A stretch of DNA of 64,000 bases from Cyanobacteria bacterium UBA6446. GTDB taxonomy: Bacteria; Cyanobacteriota; Vampirovibrionia; Gastranaerophilales; Gastranaerophilaceae. Of this stretch, positions 24,109 through 33,401 are shown piece by piece. The stretch is from NCBI GenBank assembly GCA_002438405.1, contig DJOE01000006.1, forward strand, positions 62,001 to 126,000. The letters run 5' to 3'. The translations under genes and the position numbers were made by a program. Below the pieces are notes generated by a model that saw nothing but the letters and a program-made list of their open reading frames with translations, did no database searches and had not been told where the DNA came from. How positions within the stretch are numbered: the first letter of the stretch is position 1; each line of letters starts with the position of its first letter.

Positions 24109-25260
24109 TTACTCTTTATTAAACAAATGTTCTGTATCATTTTTGATGTTATCTAGGATTTCACGATAATTCACAGTAACTGGGGTGGGTTCAGAAGTTT
24201 TAATTACGTCTAAAAAGATTCTGGCATTATGCGGCTTTTGGTTATCCAAAAATGTTTCAGAATTTGCAACATCAATCCTTGCCGGCACAATTAAACCACT
24301 CTTTGTAAATTCTTGCGAACTTGTTTTTGAAGCCAAAAACTCCACAAGTTTAATCGCTTCTTTTTTGTGTTTAGAAGATTTTGAAATAGTCCATCCAGAA
24401 GCATCAAGCGGAACAACTGAACCATATTTCCCAGACGGAAAATTTACAATATCCCAGTCAAATTTAGCTTCCTGCCTATATTTTGGCACAAGCCATCTAC
24501 CGGAAAGGTGCATCGCAAGTTTCCCCTGCAAAAACATTTGTGCCATTGTAGCACTTGCAGATTCATCTTTTTGAGGAGCAACATGATATTTATTGCGTAA
24601 ATCTGCATAGAATTTTAATGCTTGTTTTGAACTTAGAGAATTTATTTTTTGAGACTCAAACCCACCACCAAAACTAGTCAAATATGGTAAAAACATTAAT
24701 GGTTCTTCATCAAAAGAAATACCAAAAATGCTTGGTCTATGGGTTAGTTTTTCCGCAGTTGTTAAAAAATCTTGTATTGTCCAATTTATACTAGGATAAG
24801 GAACTTTATATTTGTCAAAAATATCTTTATTATAAAAAATTATCAAATTTGAAACATCTCTTGGGACGGCATAAATCTTACCTTTCCAAGAAAGAGCTTT
24901 TACAGTTTGAGGGTAAAATTTGCTAAAATCAAAATCATCTGTCAAATCCTCTAAAACATCTGCATTTGCATAAATTGGTAAATATTGGTTATTCATAAAA
25001 ATAACATCTGGAGCCGTATTTGAAGCAAAAAGCAAATGTATTTTTTGAAAATAATTTTGAGGAATATGCATAAAATCCACTTTTATATTAGGATTTTCTT
25101 TCTCAAAATCTTTTAAAATTGGTTTTAGAATTGATATTTCAGATTCAGAACCCCACGATGCAAATTGAACTGTCGTTTTTGTAGGTTTTGAAAAATTTAG
25201 ACAGCACAACAAACTCACTCCTAAAATTAAACAGATTGATATAATTATTTTTTTATACAT
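24109..25260 (-). CDS. Family 1 extracellular solute-binding protein (sugar ABC type)
   Basis: The 383-residue protein has an N-terminal signal segment (MYKKIIISICLILGVSLLCC, with Cys19 or Cys20 as possible lipidation site). The mature part has the pattern of carbohydrate ABC-transporter binding proteins: VQFASWGSESEISILKPILKDFEKENPNIKV, then TAPDVIFMNNQYLP and later KLAMHLSGRW and ASGWTISKSSKHKKEAIKLVEFL. The ligand is probably a sugar or glycerol-phosphate-like compound. No permease or ATPase gene is adjacent, so partners are elsewhere. It lies 2 bases downstream of the AMIN-like gene in the same transcript. Confidence 0.88.
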   Translation of the reverse strand: MYKKIIISICLILGVSLLCCLNFSKPTKTTVQFASWGSESEISILKPILKDFEKENPNIKVDFMHIPQNYFQKIHLLFASNTAPDVIFMNNQYLPIYANADVLEDLTDDFDFSKFYPQTVKALSWKGKIYAVPRDVSNLIIFYNKDIFDKYKVPYPSINWTIQDFLTTAEKLTHRPSIFGISFDEEPLMFLPYLTSFGGGFESQKINSLSSKQALKFYADLRNKYHVAPQKDESASATMAQMFLQGKLAMHLSGRWLVPKYRQEAKFDWDIVNFPSGKYGSVVPLDASGWTISKSSKHKKEAIKLVEFLASKTSSQEFTKSGLIVPARIDVANSETFLDNQKPHNARIFLDVIKTSEPTPVTVNYREILDNIKNDTEHLFNKE

Positions 25261-25262
25261 AC

Positions 25263-27680
25263 TTAAATTTCAATAAGGGTTCCCATTTTGTTTTTAGCAA
25301 CGTCAACTAAGCATTTATAACCGCCGACTTTTACAATATAAACTGAACCATAGTCTTGTCTTACTTGAAGTTGTTTATCTACAACGTGATCAAATTTCTT
25401 CAAAATGAAAATATCATCTTTAACTCTTCCAACGATTGCAGACACACCATCAAGATTTACAAGATAAAAACCTTTTTCTGAATCGATATTATAACCTGAT
25501 TTGACGATTAAACCATTCATATATCTCGCAGAAGTGTTTTCACTTTGTTTGTTCATCGGATTAGATGTTCTTGAAATAGGATTTGTAATTCCAGAACGGC
25601 TCATTGCTTCAGGTGGTCTTACTTGTGATAAAACACTGGCAACAGTTGGTTGTACTCTTTTTTCTTCTTCTGAATCAAGTAGTGTTAAGTATTCGTCTAA
25701 AGAAGATAGTTCATAATTTTGATTATCCATTTTCATTTCCCCATTATTCATTAAAATTTTATTTAGACTTGGCATAATATTAGACACACCATTAACAGCT
25801 TTTCTACGACTCATGCTAAGTGGTGAATTTTTTAATTTTACAAATCTGCTTTCTTTGTAATTTTTATCTTTAGAAATTTTCTTATTTCCCTCAGCTAAAG
25901 TTCTATGAGTTTCTTTCAATGTTAAACCTTTAGCAAAAGATTTCAATTTAATATCAGAAAAATGTTTCATAATTGCGTTATCTTCTGATTGAACGTCATT
26001 AGAAATTTCTTCCGGAGGTTCGATTAAACTTGTAGTTTGGTTAAATGCATGCTCCATTTGAGAGATTTTTGAGCGAAGATTTTCTTTAAGAGTTTCTTCA
26101 TGATTATTCGGTATATTTTTGATACTGTCAGCAATAACCTTGAAATCCTTTGTTGATACTGATTCAGGTAGTTTTTCATCTTGAATTGCATTTTTTTGCA
26201 TTTCATCAATTTTTGAATTTAAACTATCAGCAAGTTTAGCATTTCTAAGGTTTCTTCTATCAGATGTAAATGCAGCAGTAGTAGTGTTTTCTGGGGTAAT
26301 TACTGCTTTTTTCGTTGCTGACATATCTGTCACATAAGAGATATTTTCTGACTTATCTTTAGAAGAATGCTCTTTATCTTTCTCTGTGCAAAGTTTATAT
26401 TTTTCTTGCCAATTTAATTCTTCATTATCAATAATATCCTGATATTCACGTTTGCGTCTATTAACTTGATTTTTAGATGAAATATTGAAGAATGATTTCA
26501 ACCTGTCTGAATCTTTTTCTGAAGCATGAGAAACCGCATCAAACACAAGGAACACAACAACCAAAGCAATTGCACCACTACCTAAAACAACAAGCCACAT
26601 TGGTAAATGATGAGATTTTTCAGTCTTAGTTGATTGAGTTTTGGTAGTAGTAGTCGGAGTTGTTTTTTGAACTTTTTCCTCCGGTTTTTGAGCATTTGCA
26701 TTTGAATCTTGTGGAATATCAAAAATTGAATTTGATTTAACTTTTTGAGCCGGAATTTCTTCTATAATTTTATGATTTACTCTTGGCTCTAAATCAATTT
26801 GACGTTTTCCTTTTGCATCAAATTTCATTTTTGGAACATAATTATCTTCTGTCACATTTGCAGAATGATGAACCTTTGGTTGTTCAACTGTTGATTTTGA
26901 CTGTTGAACTTGCTTAGATTGAACAACTTTTTTAGTTTCAATTGGAACTACATTCTTTGCCTTAGGAGGATTGAATGCAACTAAAGAAACTTTTGAAGCA
27001 TTATTACTTTTTGCAACTGTATTACTTACTTTTTTCTCACCTGATTGAACCGGTTTTGCTTGAGGTTTAGCTTGAACTGTTTTTATTGCAGCTTGAGGTT
27101 TTACAGTTGTTTGAGGTTTTGTTGCCACTGATTTTGCTGGAGTCATAGGTTTTACAGTAGCAACGGCTTTAGATACAGTCGATTGAACCTTTGGAGCTGT
27201 AGTAGTGTGTGAGGTTTCAGCTTTTGTATGAGTTACAACCGGTTTATTATTTTGTGCAATTAAATTTTTATAATCTTTTTGAGCCTGTGTTAAAGGAGCC
27301 GTTTTTTTCATGTAAGTTCTAATATTGACAGGCTTTGTTGTACCAAAAGTAACCTTTGTATAACCACCAATCCCATCATCAACATTTTTAACTTGAATGT
27401 CGGTAATTAAATCTTTTACCCCTCCCAAGCTCGGAACAATTGAACTAGAACCGGAAATATTCGGCAACAATACGACATAACGATTAGGAGCTTTTCTTGT
27501 AACAACAGTATTTTGAGATTCTCCAGTAGTGTAAAAAGTAACATCAACAGAATTAGAAACAGATGCCCTATTTACGTCCATTTTTAATAAATTATTTGAG
27601 CTATTTGCTTCGACTGTCGGGATACTTGTCATCAGACCTGCCAAAACAGCAGCAATTATAATATTTTTCTTATTAATCAT
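25263..27680 (-). CDS. AMIN-like domain membrane protein with long disordered linker
   Basis: An 805-residue protein in four parts. A signal peptide (MINKKNIIIAAVLAGLMTSI to VEA) is followed by an AMIN-like beta domain (about 30-125; VDVTFYTTGESQNTVVTRKAPNRYVVLLPNI is split here as a description, with VKNVDDGIGGYTKVTFGT after it). A Lys/Thr/Pro/Ala-rich disordered region runs to about 355, then one membrane segment at about 360-382 (MWLVVLGSGAIALVVVFLVF). The C-terminal 420 residues are charged and mostly helical. AMIN domains localise envelope proteins to peptidoglycan or secretin complexes. The topology suggests a periplasmic sensor arm and a cytoplasmic tail. The domain call is tentative. 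Confidence 0.6.
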   Translation of the reverse strand: MINKKNIIIAAVLAGLMTSIPTVEANSSNNLLKMDVNRASVSNSVDVTFYTTGESQNTVVTRKAPNRYVVLLPNISGSSSIVPSLGGVKDLITDIQVKNVDDGIGGYTKVTFGTTKPVNIRTYMKKTAPLTQAQKDYKNLIAQNNKPVVTHTKAETSHTTTAPKVQSTVSKAVATVKPMTPAKSVATKPQTTVKPQAAIKTVQAKPQAKPVQSGEKKVSNTVAKSNNASKVSLVAFNPPKAKNVVPIETKKVVQSKQVQQSKSTVEQPKVHHSANVTEDNYVPKMKFDAKGKRQIDLEPRVNHKIIEEIPAQKVKSNSIFDIPQDSNANAQKPEEKVQKTTPTTTTKTQSTKTEKSHHLPMWLVVLGSGAIALVVVFLVFDAVSHASEKDSDRLKSFFNISSKNQVNRRKREYQDIIDNEELNWQEKYKLCTEKDKEHSSKDKSENISYVTDMSATKKAVITPENTTTAAFTSDRRNLRNAKLADSLNSKIDEMQKNAIQDEKLPESVSTKDFKVIADSIKNIPNNHEETLKENLRSKISQMEHAFNQTTSLIEPPEEISNDVQSEDNAIMKHFSDIKLKSFAKGLTLKETHRTLAEGNKKISKDKNYKESRFVKLKNSPLSMSRRKAVNGVSNIMPSLNKILMNNGEMKMDNQNYELSSLDEYLTLLDSEEEKRVQPTVASVLSQVRPPEAMSRSGITNPISRTSNPMNKQSENTSARYMNGLIVKSGYNIDSEKGFYLVNLDGVSAIVGRVKDDIFILKKFDHVVDKQLQVRQDYGSVYIVKVGGYKCLVDVAKNKMGTLIEI

Positions 27681-27766
27681 ACCTAATCTAACAATTTTAC
27701 ACTACTACTATCTATATAATACCCGATAGTAAAAAAAATTGCTACTATGTTAAAAAAAATGTAATT

Positions 27767-27777
27767 TATGTTACAAT
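27767..27777 (+). promoter_or_regulatory. Extended -10 before era
   Basis: TATGTTACAAT fits the TATGnTAnnAT pattern found before several genes in this window; the era ATG is 29 bases downstream. Confidence 0.45.
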
Positions 27778-27806
27778 ATGTTTAGTAAAAAATACGGAAA
27801 GATTTT

Positions 27807-28700
27807 ATGAAAAGTGGATTTGTTTCAATAATAGGTCGTCCTAATGTCGGGAAATCAACCCTTTTAAATCAAATTTTAGGACAAAAAATAGTAATCACTA
27901 CTGATAAAGCTCAAACAACAAGAAAAAGAATTAAAGGAATTCTTACAACTGATGAAGGACAAATTGTTTTTGTTGACACCCCTGGAGTACACAAACCTCT
28001 AAACAAACTCGGAGAATTTCTATTAGATGAAGCAAAAATTTCTGTTCCTGATGCAGATGTTATTTTGTTTTTGGTAGATGGTTCTGATCCTGCCGGAAAA
28101 GGTGACAAATGGATTGCTCAAAATCTTTTACAAACAAAAATTCCAATTATCATTGTAATGAATAAAGTTGACAAAGTTAAAAAACCTGAAAAAATTGAAG
28201 AAAACCTTTTGACATACAAAACTTTATTCAATGAAAATCTTCCAATAGTAAGAATTTCAGCTAAAACCGGAAGAAATATAGACACTCTTTTGAAAAATAT
28301 TTATAAAAAATTGCCAGAGGGTGAAGCTTTATACCCAGAAGATGTTGTGACAGAAGAAACTATGCGTGATGTAACAGAAGAAGTTATTAGAGAAAAAATT
28401 CTTTTAAATACTTCTGATGAAATTCCACATTCTGTTGCAGTCAAAGTTACAAACTATTTTGAAAAAGAAGAAATTGATAAAATTTATGCCACAATCTACT
28501 GTGAACAAAAAAGCCAAAAAGGAATATTGATTGGCAAAGGCGGTAGTCTTTTGAAAAAAATTGGCACAGAATCACGATTAGAATTAGAAAAAATTGTTGA
28601 GAAAAAAGTTTATCTTGAATTAGAAGTTAAAGTCGAAAAAGATTGGCGCAAAAAACAAAACATTTTGAAAAATTTTGGATATCAACAAGAAAAAGACTAA
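27807..28700 (+). CDS. era: GTPase Era
   Basis: Era binds the 3' end of 16S rRNA and helps 30S subunit assembly. The 297-residue protein has G1 GRPNVGKST at 10-18, G2 Thr38 in the QTTRKRIKG switch, G3 DTPG at 57-60, G4 NKVD near 120 and G5 SAKTG. The C-terminal KH RNA-binding domain contains IGKGGSLLKKIGTESRLELE. Length is normal. GGAAAG acts as ribosome-binding site. The stop codon sits inside the stem of the terminator that follows. Confidence 0.97.
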   Translation: MKSGFVSIIGRPNVGKSTLLNQILGQKIVITTDKAQTTRKRIKGILTTDEGQIVFVDTPGVHKPLNKLGEFLLDEAKISVPDADVILFLVDGSDPAGKGDKWIAQNLLQTKIPIIIVMNKVDKVKKPEKIEENLLTYKTLFNENLPIVRISAKTGRNIDTLLKNIYKKLPEGEALYPEDVVTEETMRDVTEEVIREKILLNTSDEIPHSVAVKVTNYFEKEEIDKIYATIYCEQKSQKGILIGKGGSLLKKIGTESRLELEKIVEKKVYLELEVKVEKDWRKKQNILKNFGYQQEKD

Positions 28701-28721
28701 GCATAAAACTTAGTCTTTTTT
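28691..28721 (+). terminator. Terminator overlapping the era stop codon
   Basis: GACTAAG at 28695-28701 pairs with CTTAGTC at 28709-28715, extended by A- and T-tracts. The era TAA (28698-28700) is within the left arm, so a terminating ribosome would cover it. Confidence 0.8.
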
Positions 28722-28748
28722 CTTGTGTTTTGTGTATATTATTTTATT

Positions 28749-29255
28749 TTAAAAGTTAAGCGGTGATATTGCTTGTACGGTTTGAAACTTACTAATTTCT
28801 TTCAAATATTGTTCCAAAGCTAAATATCCGTTATAAATTTCATTTGAAATAGAAGCATAACGGCTTGCTTCTAAGAATTTTAATTCTTTTACCCTAATTA
28901 ACAGTATGCCGTCAGAATCATTACGAAGATTTTCATCTTCAGAATTAGACCATTTTTGAAGAAGTGCCAACTCGTCATACATTTGTTTCATTGTTGTGAA
29001 TTCTAAAGTATTGAAATCGTATTTTTCTAACAATGCTTTTTCAACATTAGAAATTCTACTCATACAAGCTTGAAACTTGAACACTTTTTTGACAATCAAA
29101 TAATTATCTGCAATTCTCTTATGAGAAGCAGGAACAATATTTTTTGCTAAAAGTGCTGCAAAAGAACGAGATGTAAACGAATCTTTATCGCTAGAGAATG
29201 CACTTTTTGATGTTAAGTCAAATTCTGATTTATTACCTACCATAGATTCTAACAT
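28749..29255 (-). CDS. Unknown helical protein
   Basis: I start this 168-residue protein at ATG 29255, where GGAGG lies four bases upstream; a longer in-frame start at 29378 lacks any ribosome-binding site and would add a non-conserved hydrophobic head. The product is all-helical and charged (SFAALLAKNIVPASHKRIADNYLIVKKVFKFQACMSRI, given here in description of about residues 30-67). It has no signal peptide or catalytic motif. No family is recognised. It is divergent from the TPR gene at 29559. Confidence 0.6.
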   Translation of the reverse strand: MLESMVGNKSEFDLTSKSAFSSDKDSFTSRSFAALLAKNIVPASHKRIADNYLIVKKVFKFQACMSRISNVEKALLEKYDFNTLEFTTMKQMYDELALLQKWSNSEDENLRNDSDGILLIRVKELKFLEASRYASISNEIYNGYLALEQYLKEISKFQTVQAISPLNF

Positions 29256-29475
29256 TCTTCCTCCGATAAAAAAATAATAAAATAATCGAATACATTTGTC
29301 ATGATGTTTTGTCAATTTATTTACATTTGTTAAAAAAATACACTTTATTCCCTCAAAAATAAAGTAACTAAAACTCAAATATACTCAAACATTCAGCCAT
29401 AATTAAACTTCGTAAAAAATAAAATACATCATGTTGACTTTTACAAAAAATAACTTAAATTAATCATGTCAAAAA

Positions 29476-29497
29476 TCATACGAAAGTATGACCTTTT
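29476..29497 (+). other. Orphan terminator-like hairpin
   Basis: TCATAC-GAAA-GTATGA is a 6-bp stem closed by a GAAA tetraloop and followed by CCTTTTTAT. It points along the plus strand, although the gene to its left is on the minus strand. It may end a small RNA transcribed through 29256-29475, or act in the leader of the TPR gene. Confidence 0.4.
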
Positions 29498-29558
29498 TAT
29501 CCCCCAATTATGTTAAAAATATAATGTAGATACCAGTCTGGAGAGTGTATAAAATAAT

Positions 29559-31124
29559 ATGGGATTGAGTTTAAATAATATATACCAAAGACCATTTGTA
29601 AATCCTGATAGCAGAAACCGTGTCAAAAAACGTGAAGATGAAGAAAAATCTGCTGCAACTAATACTCAACGAGAAGAAGAATCCAATCAGAATTCCAAAA
29701 GCAAAGGTCTTCAATATGTAGAACAAAAAACTCCAACTTACACTCCTGCCTATGAACAAAAATTCTCAATGGCAGCTGCAAATGCTTATGCAAACGCAAC
29801 AACAGCTTCCGCCAATTTTCAAAATAAACAACAAACAAATATTGGAACAAATCAAACCCAAGCTGTAAATACTAAAGCTCAAAACAAAATCGATAGCCAA
29901 ATAAATATTGCTCAGATTTTAAAAGATTTGAAAAATACTGCCCTTGCAATAGGAACACCAGATGATTTAGCACAAGAAGTTGATGAATACATTGACCTTA
30001 TTGAAAAACAATCTAAAAAAGACGTTCCAAATACAAAACTTGTAAAATCTAACTTGAAAAATGCCGCATCACTACTTGACGGCTATATTTCAGAAACATT
30101 ACAAAAAGAATCGCAAGTTGTAGAAAAATGGGTTGATGCCTTGTTCTTACAAAATATTGATTATCACTACAACGAAGATGACATCAATGAAAGATTTCTT
30201 GTAAAATTCCCAGACGGTTCTACAAGTCAAACCAAACGTCAAGAAGAATTAAAAGAAACTTCCCAAGTTGAGGAAATTCCACAAGCAACAGAAGAAAATT
30301 CTAACGTAATCCCTATTTCTGTTGCAGGTCAAACAACTTCAACAAAAATTCCACAAGATAAAGAATTAAAATTACTATTTATCCAAGCTAAAAAATATGC
30401 TTATGCAAAAGATCCTGAAAAGGCAATAAAATCTTTTGAAAAAGCACTCAATCGAGCAATGGAAATAGATGATACAGAAACTTCCGGCAAAATTTATTAT
30501 GAAGTTGGAAAAATTTATGATGACCATGATTATTTAGCACAAGCCCTAAAAAGCTACAACCAAGCTGCAAAATTATCAAAAGATAAAAACGTAAAAACAA
30601 AAGCACATTACTCAATGGCTCAAATTTATGATGATGTAAACCAAATCACACCGGCACTTGACCATTATGTAACAACTGTATCTTATGCGGGAGAAGCAGA
30701 AAATCTTCCGGCACAATCAGCATCTTTAACAAAAATTGGAAACATTTATTCTGACATGTATGACAAAGAAGCTTTTGAATACTATGATGTCGCATCAGGC
30801 CTTGCAGATGAAACAGAAAATTATAACTTGCAGGGTTTTGTATCTTCAAATACAGCAAATGCATATAAGAAATTTGATGAACCTGAAAAAGCACTAAAAT
30901 CGTATTCACAAGCAGTAAAAAGTTATACAACAGCGGAATCACCAACAAAAATTGCGCAAAATTACTTAGCAGCTGCAGATATTATGGTTGAATTTAATAG
31001 CTTAAATAAAGCTTACAATTTACTTTCCAAAGCACAAAAATATGCCAGACAAACTGATAATATAAATTTGATGAACGAAATCAATACTAAGATGAAACAG
31101 ATTCAATCACTTGATGTTAAATAA
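29559..31124 (+). CDS. Cytoplasmic TPR-repeat protein
   Basis: A 521-residue protein without a signal peptide. The first 115 residues are Asn/Gln/Glu-rich and disordered (VKKREDEEKSAATNTQREEE). A helical domain at about 115-200 follows. TPR-type repeats fill about residues 265-515 (LFIQAKKYAYAKDPEKAIKS, KIYYEVGKIYDDHDYLAQAL, MAQIYDDVNQITPALDHYVT and others), with the two-helix tandem look of adaptor TPRs. It is probably a cytosolic scaffold. GGAGAG lies about 13 bases before the ATG, a rather long spacing. The partner is unknown. Confidence 0.78.
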   Translation: MGLSLNNIYQRPFVNPDSRNRVKKREDEEKSAATNTQREEESNQNSKSKGLQYVEQKTPTYTPAYEQKFSMAAANAYANATTASANFQNKQQTNIGTNQTQAVNTKAQNKIDSQINIAQILKDLKNTALAIGTPDDLAQEVDEYIDLIEKQSKKDVPNTKLVKSNLKNAASLLDGYISETLQKESQVVEKWVDALFLQNIDYHYNEDDINERFLVKFPDGSTSQTKRQEELKETSQVEEIPQATEENSNVIPISVAGQTTSTKIPQDKELKLLFIQAKKYAYAKDPEKAIKSFEKALNRAMEIDDTETSGKIYYEVGKIYDDHDYLAQALKSYNQAAKLSKDKNVKTKAHYSMAQIYDDVNQITPALDHYVTTVSYAGEAENLPAQSASLTKIGNIYSDMYDKEAFEYYDVASGLADETENYNLQGFVSSNTANAYKKFDEPEKALKSYSQAVKSYTTAESPTKIAQNYLAAADIMVEFNSLNKAYNLLSKAQKYARQTDNINLMNEINTKMKQIQSLDVK

Positions 31125-31489
31125 GGTACTAATGTGCTACGGAAATAGCTTTGCTACAAACAATAACGAATTTAGTGAACAGTTAACATTTCTATTTTTA
31201 GAAAAACATTAAGATATGTAAAATTTTTGCTACTACATGTTATTTCCATGGCAATTTTGGGAATATATAACATGTACACAAACCATTTTCTTTTTCTTTA
31301 TTTTCTCCTACACACTAACCTTTTACCGAATATAAGCCGCCTAGAACGGCTATTTTTATTGCAAAAATTTCCTTTATTTAGTTTTGTAAATATAATTGTT
31401 AAAAATTAAAGTTTTATCATGAAATTGACGAATATAATTTTGTTAGAAGAAAGAGAGTATTAAAGTTTACAAACCCACTAAGGAGTTTT
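31125..31489 (+). other. Spacer with terminator, no convincing gene
   Basis: After the TPR gene the spacer is AT-rich. AGCCG at 31335-31339 pairs with CGGCT at 31347-31351, followed by ATTTTTATT, a small terminator. TATAAT at 31433-31438 is a candidate -10 for the diguanylate cyclase gene. A 60-codon frame at 31227-31409 has no ribosome-binding site and runs through the terminator, so I do not call it. Confidence 0.55.
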
Positions 31490-32152
31490 ATGGTTGAAGA
31501 TTTAGAAGTTATGTCTTTTGATATCCCAAACGGTGTATTAGATGAAATTCAACAAAACATTGAACATATTATCCAAGCCTTTGATATCCCAGAAGAAAAT
31601 AAAGTAGAAGTTATCAAACAAATTAACTTTATGTATTCGAGAACAAAATATCTATCATTGACAGATGAATTAACCGGACTATCAAATAGAAGATGTTTTG
31701 ATGAAGCTTTTGAAAAAGAATTTTTAAGAGCTCAAAGATACAACAACAAACTTACCCTTGTAATGTTTGATATTGACCACTTTAAACAAGTCAATGACAC
31801 CTACGGACATCAATGCGGAGATTATATTCTCAAAGAGATTTCTAATGCAGCTCTTCAAACATTTAGAAAGACTGATACTGTTTTCAGATTTGGCGGAGAA
31901 GAATTTGTCGTAATCTTAACAGAAACAGATATTGAAAAAGCAAAAATTCCACTAGAAAGATTTAGAAAAACCGTAGAAACTCTTGATTTAAATTATCACG
32001 GTTTCCCAATAAACATCACTGTAAGTATCGGAGCTTGCCAATTATCTAAAGATATTAAAACAAAAGAAGCCCTTTTAGAAAAAACTGATATGGCTTTATA
32101 CGACGCAAAAAACACAGGTAGAAATAAAACTGTTCTTAGTAATTTCCAGTAA
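31490..32152 (+). CDS. GGDEF-domain diguanylate cyclase
   Basis: This enzyme makes cyclic di-GMP from two GTP. The 220-residue protein has a short helical N-terminal part (about 1-50) and a full GGDEF domain. The signature is GGEEF at 135-139, preceded by MFDIDHFKQVNDTYGH with the metal-binding Asp. The allosteric inhibition site RxxD is intact: RKTD at 126-129, exactly five residues before GGEEF. There is no membrane segment or recognised sensor domain. AAGGAG precedes the ATG. Its 3' end overlaps the convergent gene at 32136 by 17 bases. Confidence 0.93.
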   Translation: MVEDLEVMSFDIPNGVLDEIQQNIEHIIQAFDIPEENKVEVIKQINFMYSRTKYLSLTDELTGLSNRRCFDEAFEKEFLRAQRYNNKLTLVMFDIDHFKQVNDTYGHQCGDYILKEISNAALQTFRKTDTVFRFGGEEFVVILTETDIEKAKIPLERFRKTVETLDLNYHGFPINITVSIGACQLSKDIKTKEALLEKTDMALYDAKNTGRNKTVLSNFQ

Positions 32153-33347
32153 TTTTTAAAATATTTTGAAATCTTAACCAACCCAAAACAACGTGTTGAA
32201 CATTATCAATTCTGATTACACTTGCGTTAGGTGTAACCCCTGCTTTAACCCAATTTGCAGAGTTTGGAAGTCCACCTGCCTGAGTTCCGGTTTTAACTTG
32301 TACTCGACTTAAAAACATATTTCCAATAGAAATAGATTTAAAAATAATTTGTTTTAATGGCTCATTATCTGTACAGAAATAAATAGAGGCTAAGCCCTCC
32401 ATAATAGTTCCTAAGCTACAAGGTCTGATATTATCTTTAAATGCACCATAGTAACTGTTATTTGAATTTGTAATTTGGCTACTCAACATAGGAATTGCCA
32501 TTTGTTCTGCATAAGCCCGAAGAGTATTGATTTCTGTTTGAGTTACAAGTTTATTTTTGAACAAAAGTTCAATCGCTAAAACTGACCAATGGTCAAATGG
32601 AATATCCAATTCCATGCTTTTTCTTGTTTTTGCAAGATAAAATAAGATTTTTTTAGCAGCATCAAGCCATTTTTGTTGCGGATCAACTTCATACAAATAC
32701 AAAAGACCTGCGGCAGCTTCTCCTGGGTAAAACACAGCTTCTGCTTGTGTATTTATCTTCTTGTGTTCACAATCATAAAATGCATAAATATTTCCGTCTT
32801 CATTTTGCATGCTCAACAGAAATTCACCTAAACCACGTAATTTTTCTAAATATCCTTCTTCTTGGTATAAATTAGATAACGCACAAAGAGCAACTCCTGC
32901 AGCACCTGTTTTTGCAATAGAATATTTAATTCCCTCTTCTTCAGGAATAGAAACAACCATATATTTGTCGTCATCTAATTTTTTAACATATCTATCTACA
33001 AAATATTTAGATGATAAAATTCTTTGTTCGTTGTATTTCATCTCCAATCCGTATTTTTCGTACATATACATTGAGTACAAAGTACCGGCATGACGTAAAG
33101 AATTGTAGATAGTATTGTCATATTCAAGTTCCGGGTTAACATTTCTTCTATATTGAAATCTACCATCTTCTAATACATTTCGTCCTATATAACCCATAGA
33201 AAGCCCTATTTCACTATAATACGGTAAATCCTTCGTATTTTCATGGGTATTCTTTCTCGCATCTTTATAAAGTATTGATATAAAAATTAATACCAATGTT
33301 ATAAATATTGTCGGAATATATATAGTTGGAGATGTTAAATCAAACAT
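32136..33347 (-). CDS. Membrane-anchored six-hairpin-like (alpha/alpha-barrel) protein
   Basis: A 403-residue protein with one N-terminal membrane segment (YIPTIFITLVLIFISILY, about 9-26). The rest reads as repeated helical hairpins typical of alpha/alpha-toroid glycosidase-like or prenyltransferase-like folds: YDNTIYNSLRHAGTLYSMYM, KTGAAGVALCALSNLYQEE, AEAVFYPGEAAAGLLYLYEV, DIPFDHWSVLAIELLF and QAGGLPNSANW. This suggests a periplasmic carbohydrate-active or sugar-binding protein, but no catalytic pair can be named with confidence. It lies tail to tail with the diguanylate cyclase, which could hint at a c-di-GMP-linked surface polysaccharide; that is speculation. Confidence 0.6.
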   Translation of the reverse strand: MFDLTSPTIYIPTIFITLVLIFISILYKDARKNTHENTKDLPYYSEIGLSMGYIGRNVLEDGRFQYRRNVNPELEYDNTIYNSLRHAGTLYSMYMYEKYGLEMKYNEQRILSSKYFVDRYVKKLDDDKYMVVSIPEEEGIKYSIAKTGAAGVALCALSNLYQEEGYLEKLRGLGEFLLSMQNEDGNIYAFYDCEHKKINTQAEAVFYPGEAAAGLLYLYEVDPQQKWLDAAKKILFYLAKTRKSMELDIPFDHWSVLAIELLFKNKLVTQTEINTLRAYAEQMAIPMLSSQITNSNNSYYGAFKDNIRPCSLGTIMEGLASIYFCTDNEPLKQIIFKSISIGNMFLSRVQVKTGTQAGGLPNSANWVKAGVTPNASVIRIDNVQHVVLGWLRFQNILKITGNY

Positions 33348-33401
33348 AAACTAATTATAGCAGACTAAATAAAAATAATAATAAAACATTTGTATGATTT
33401 T

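Noticed and set aside
31227..31409. 60-residue hydrophobic protein
   Set aside because: No ribosome-binding site, and the frame runs through a likely terminator hairpin.
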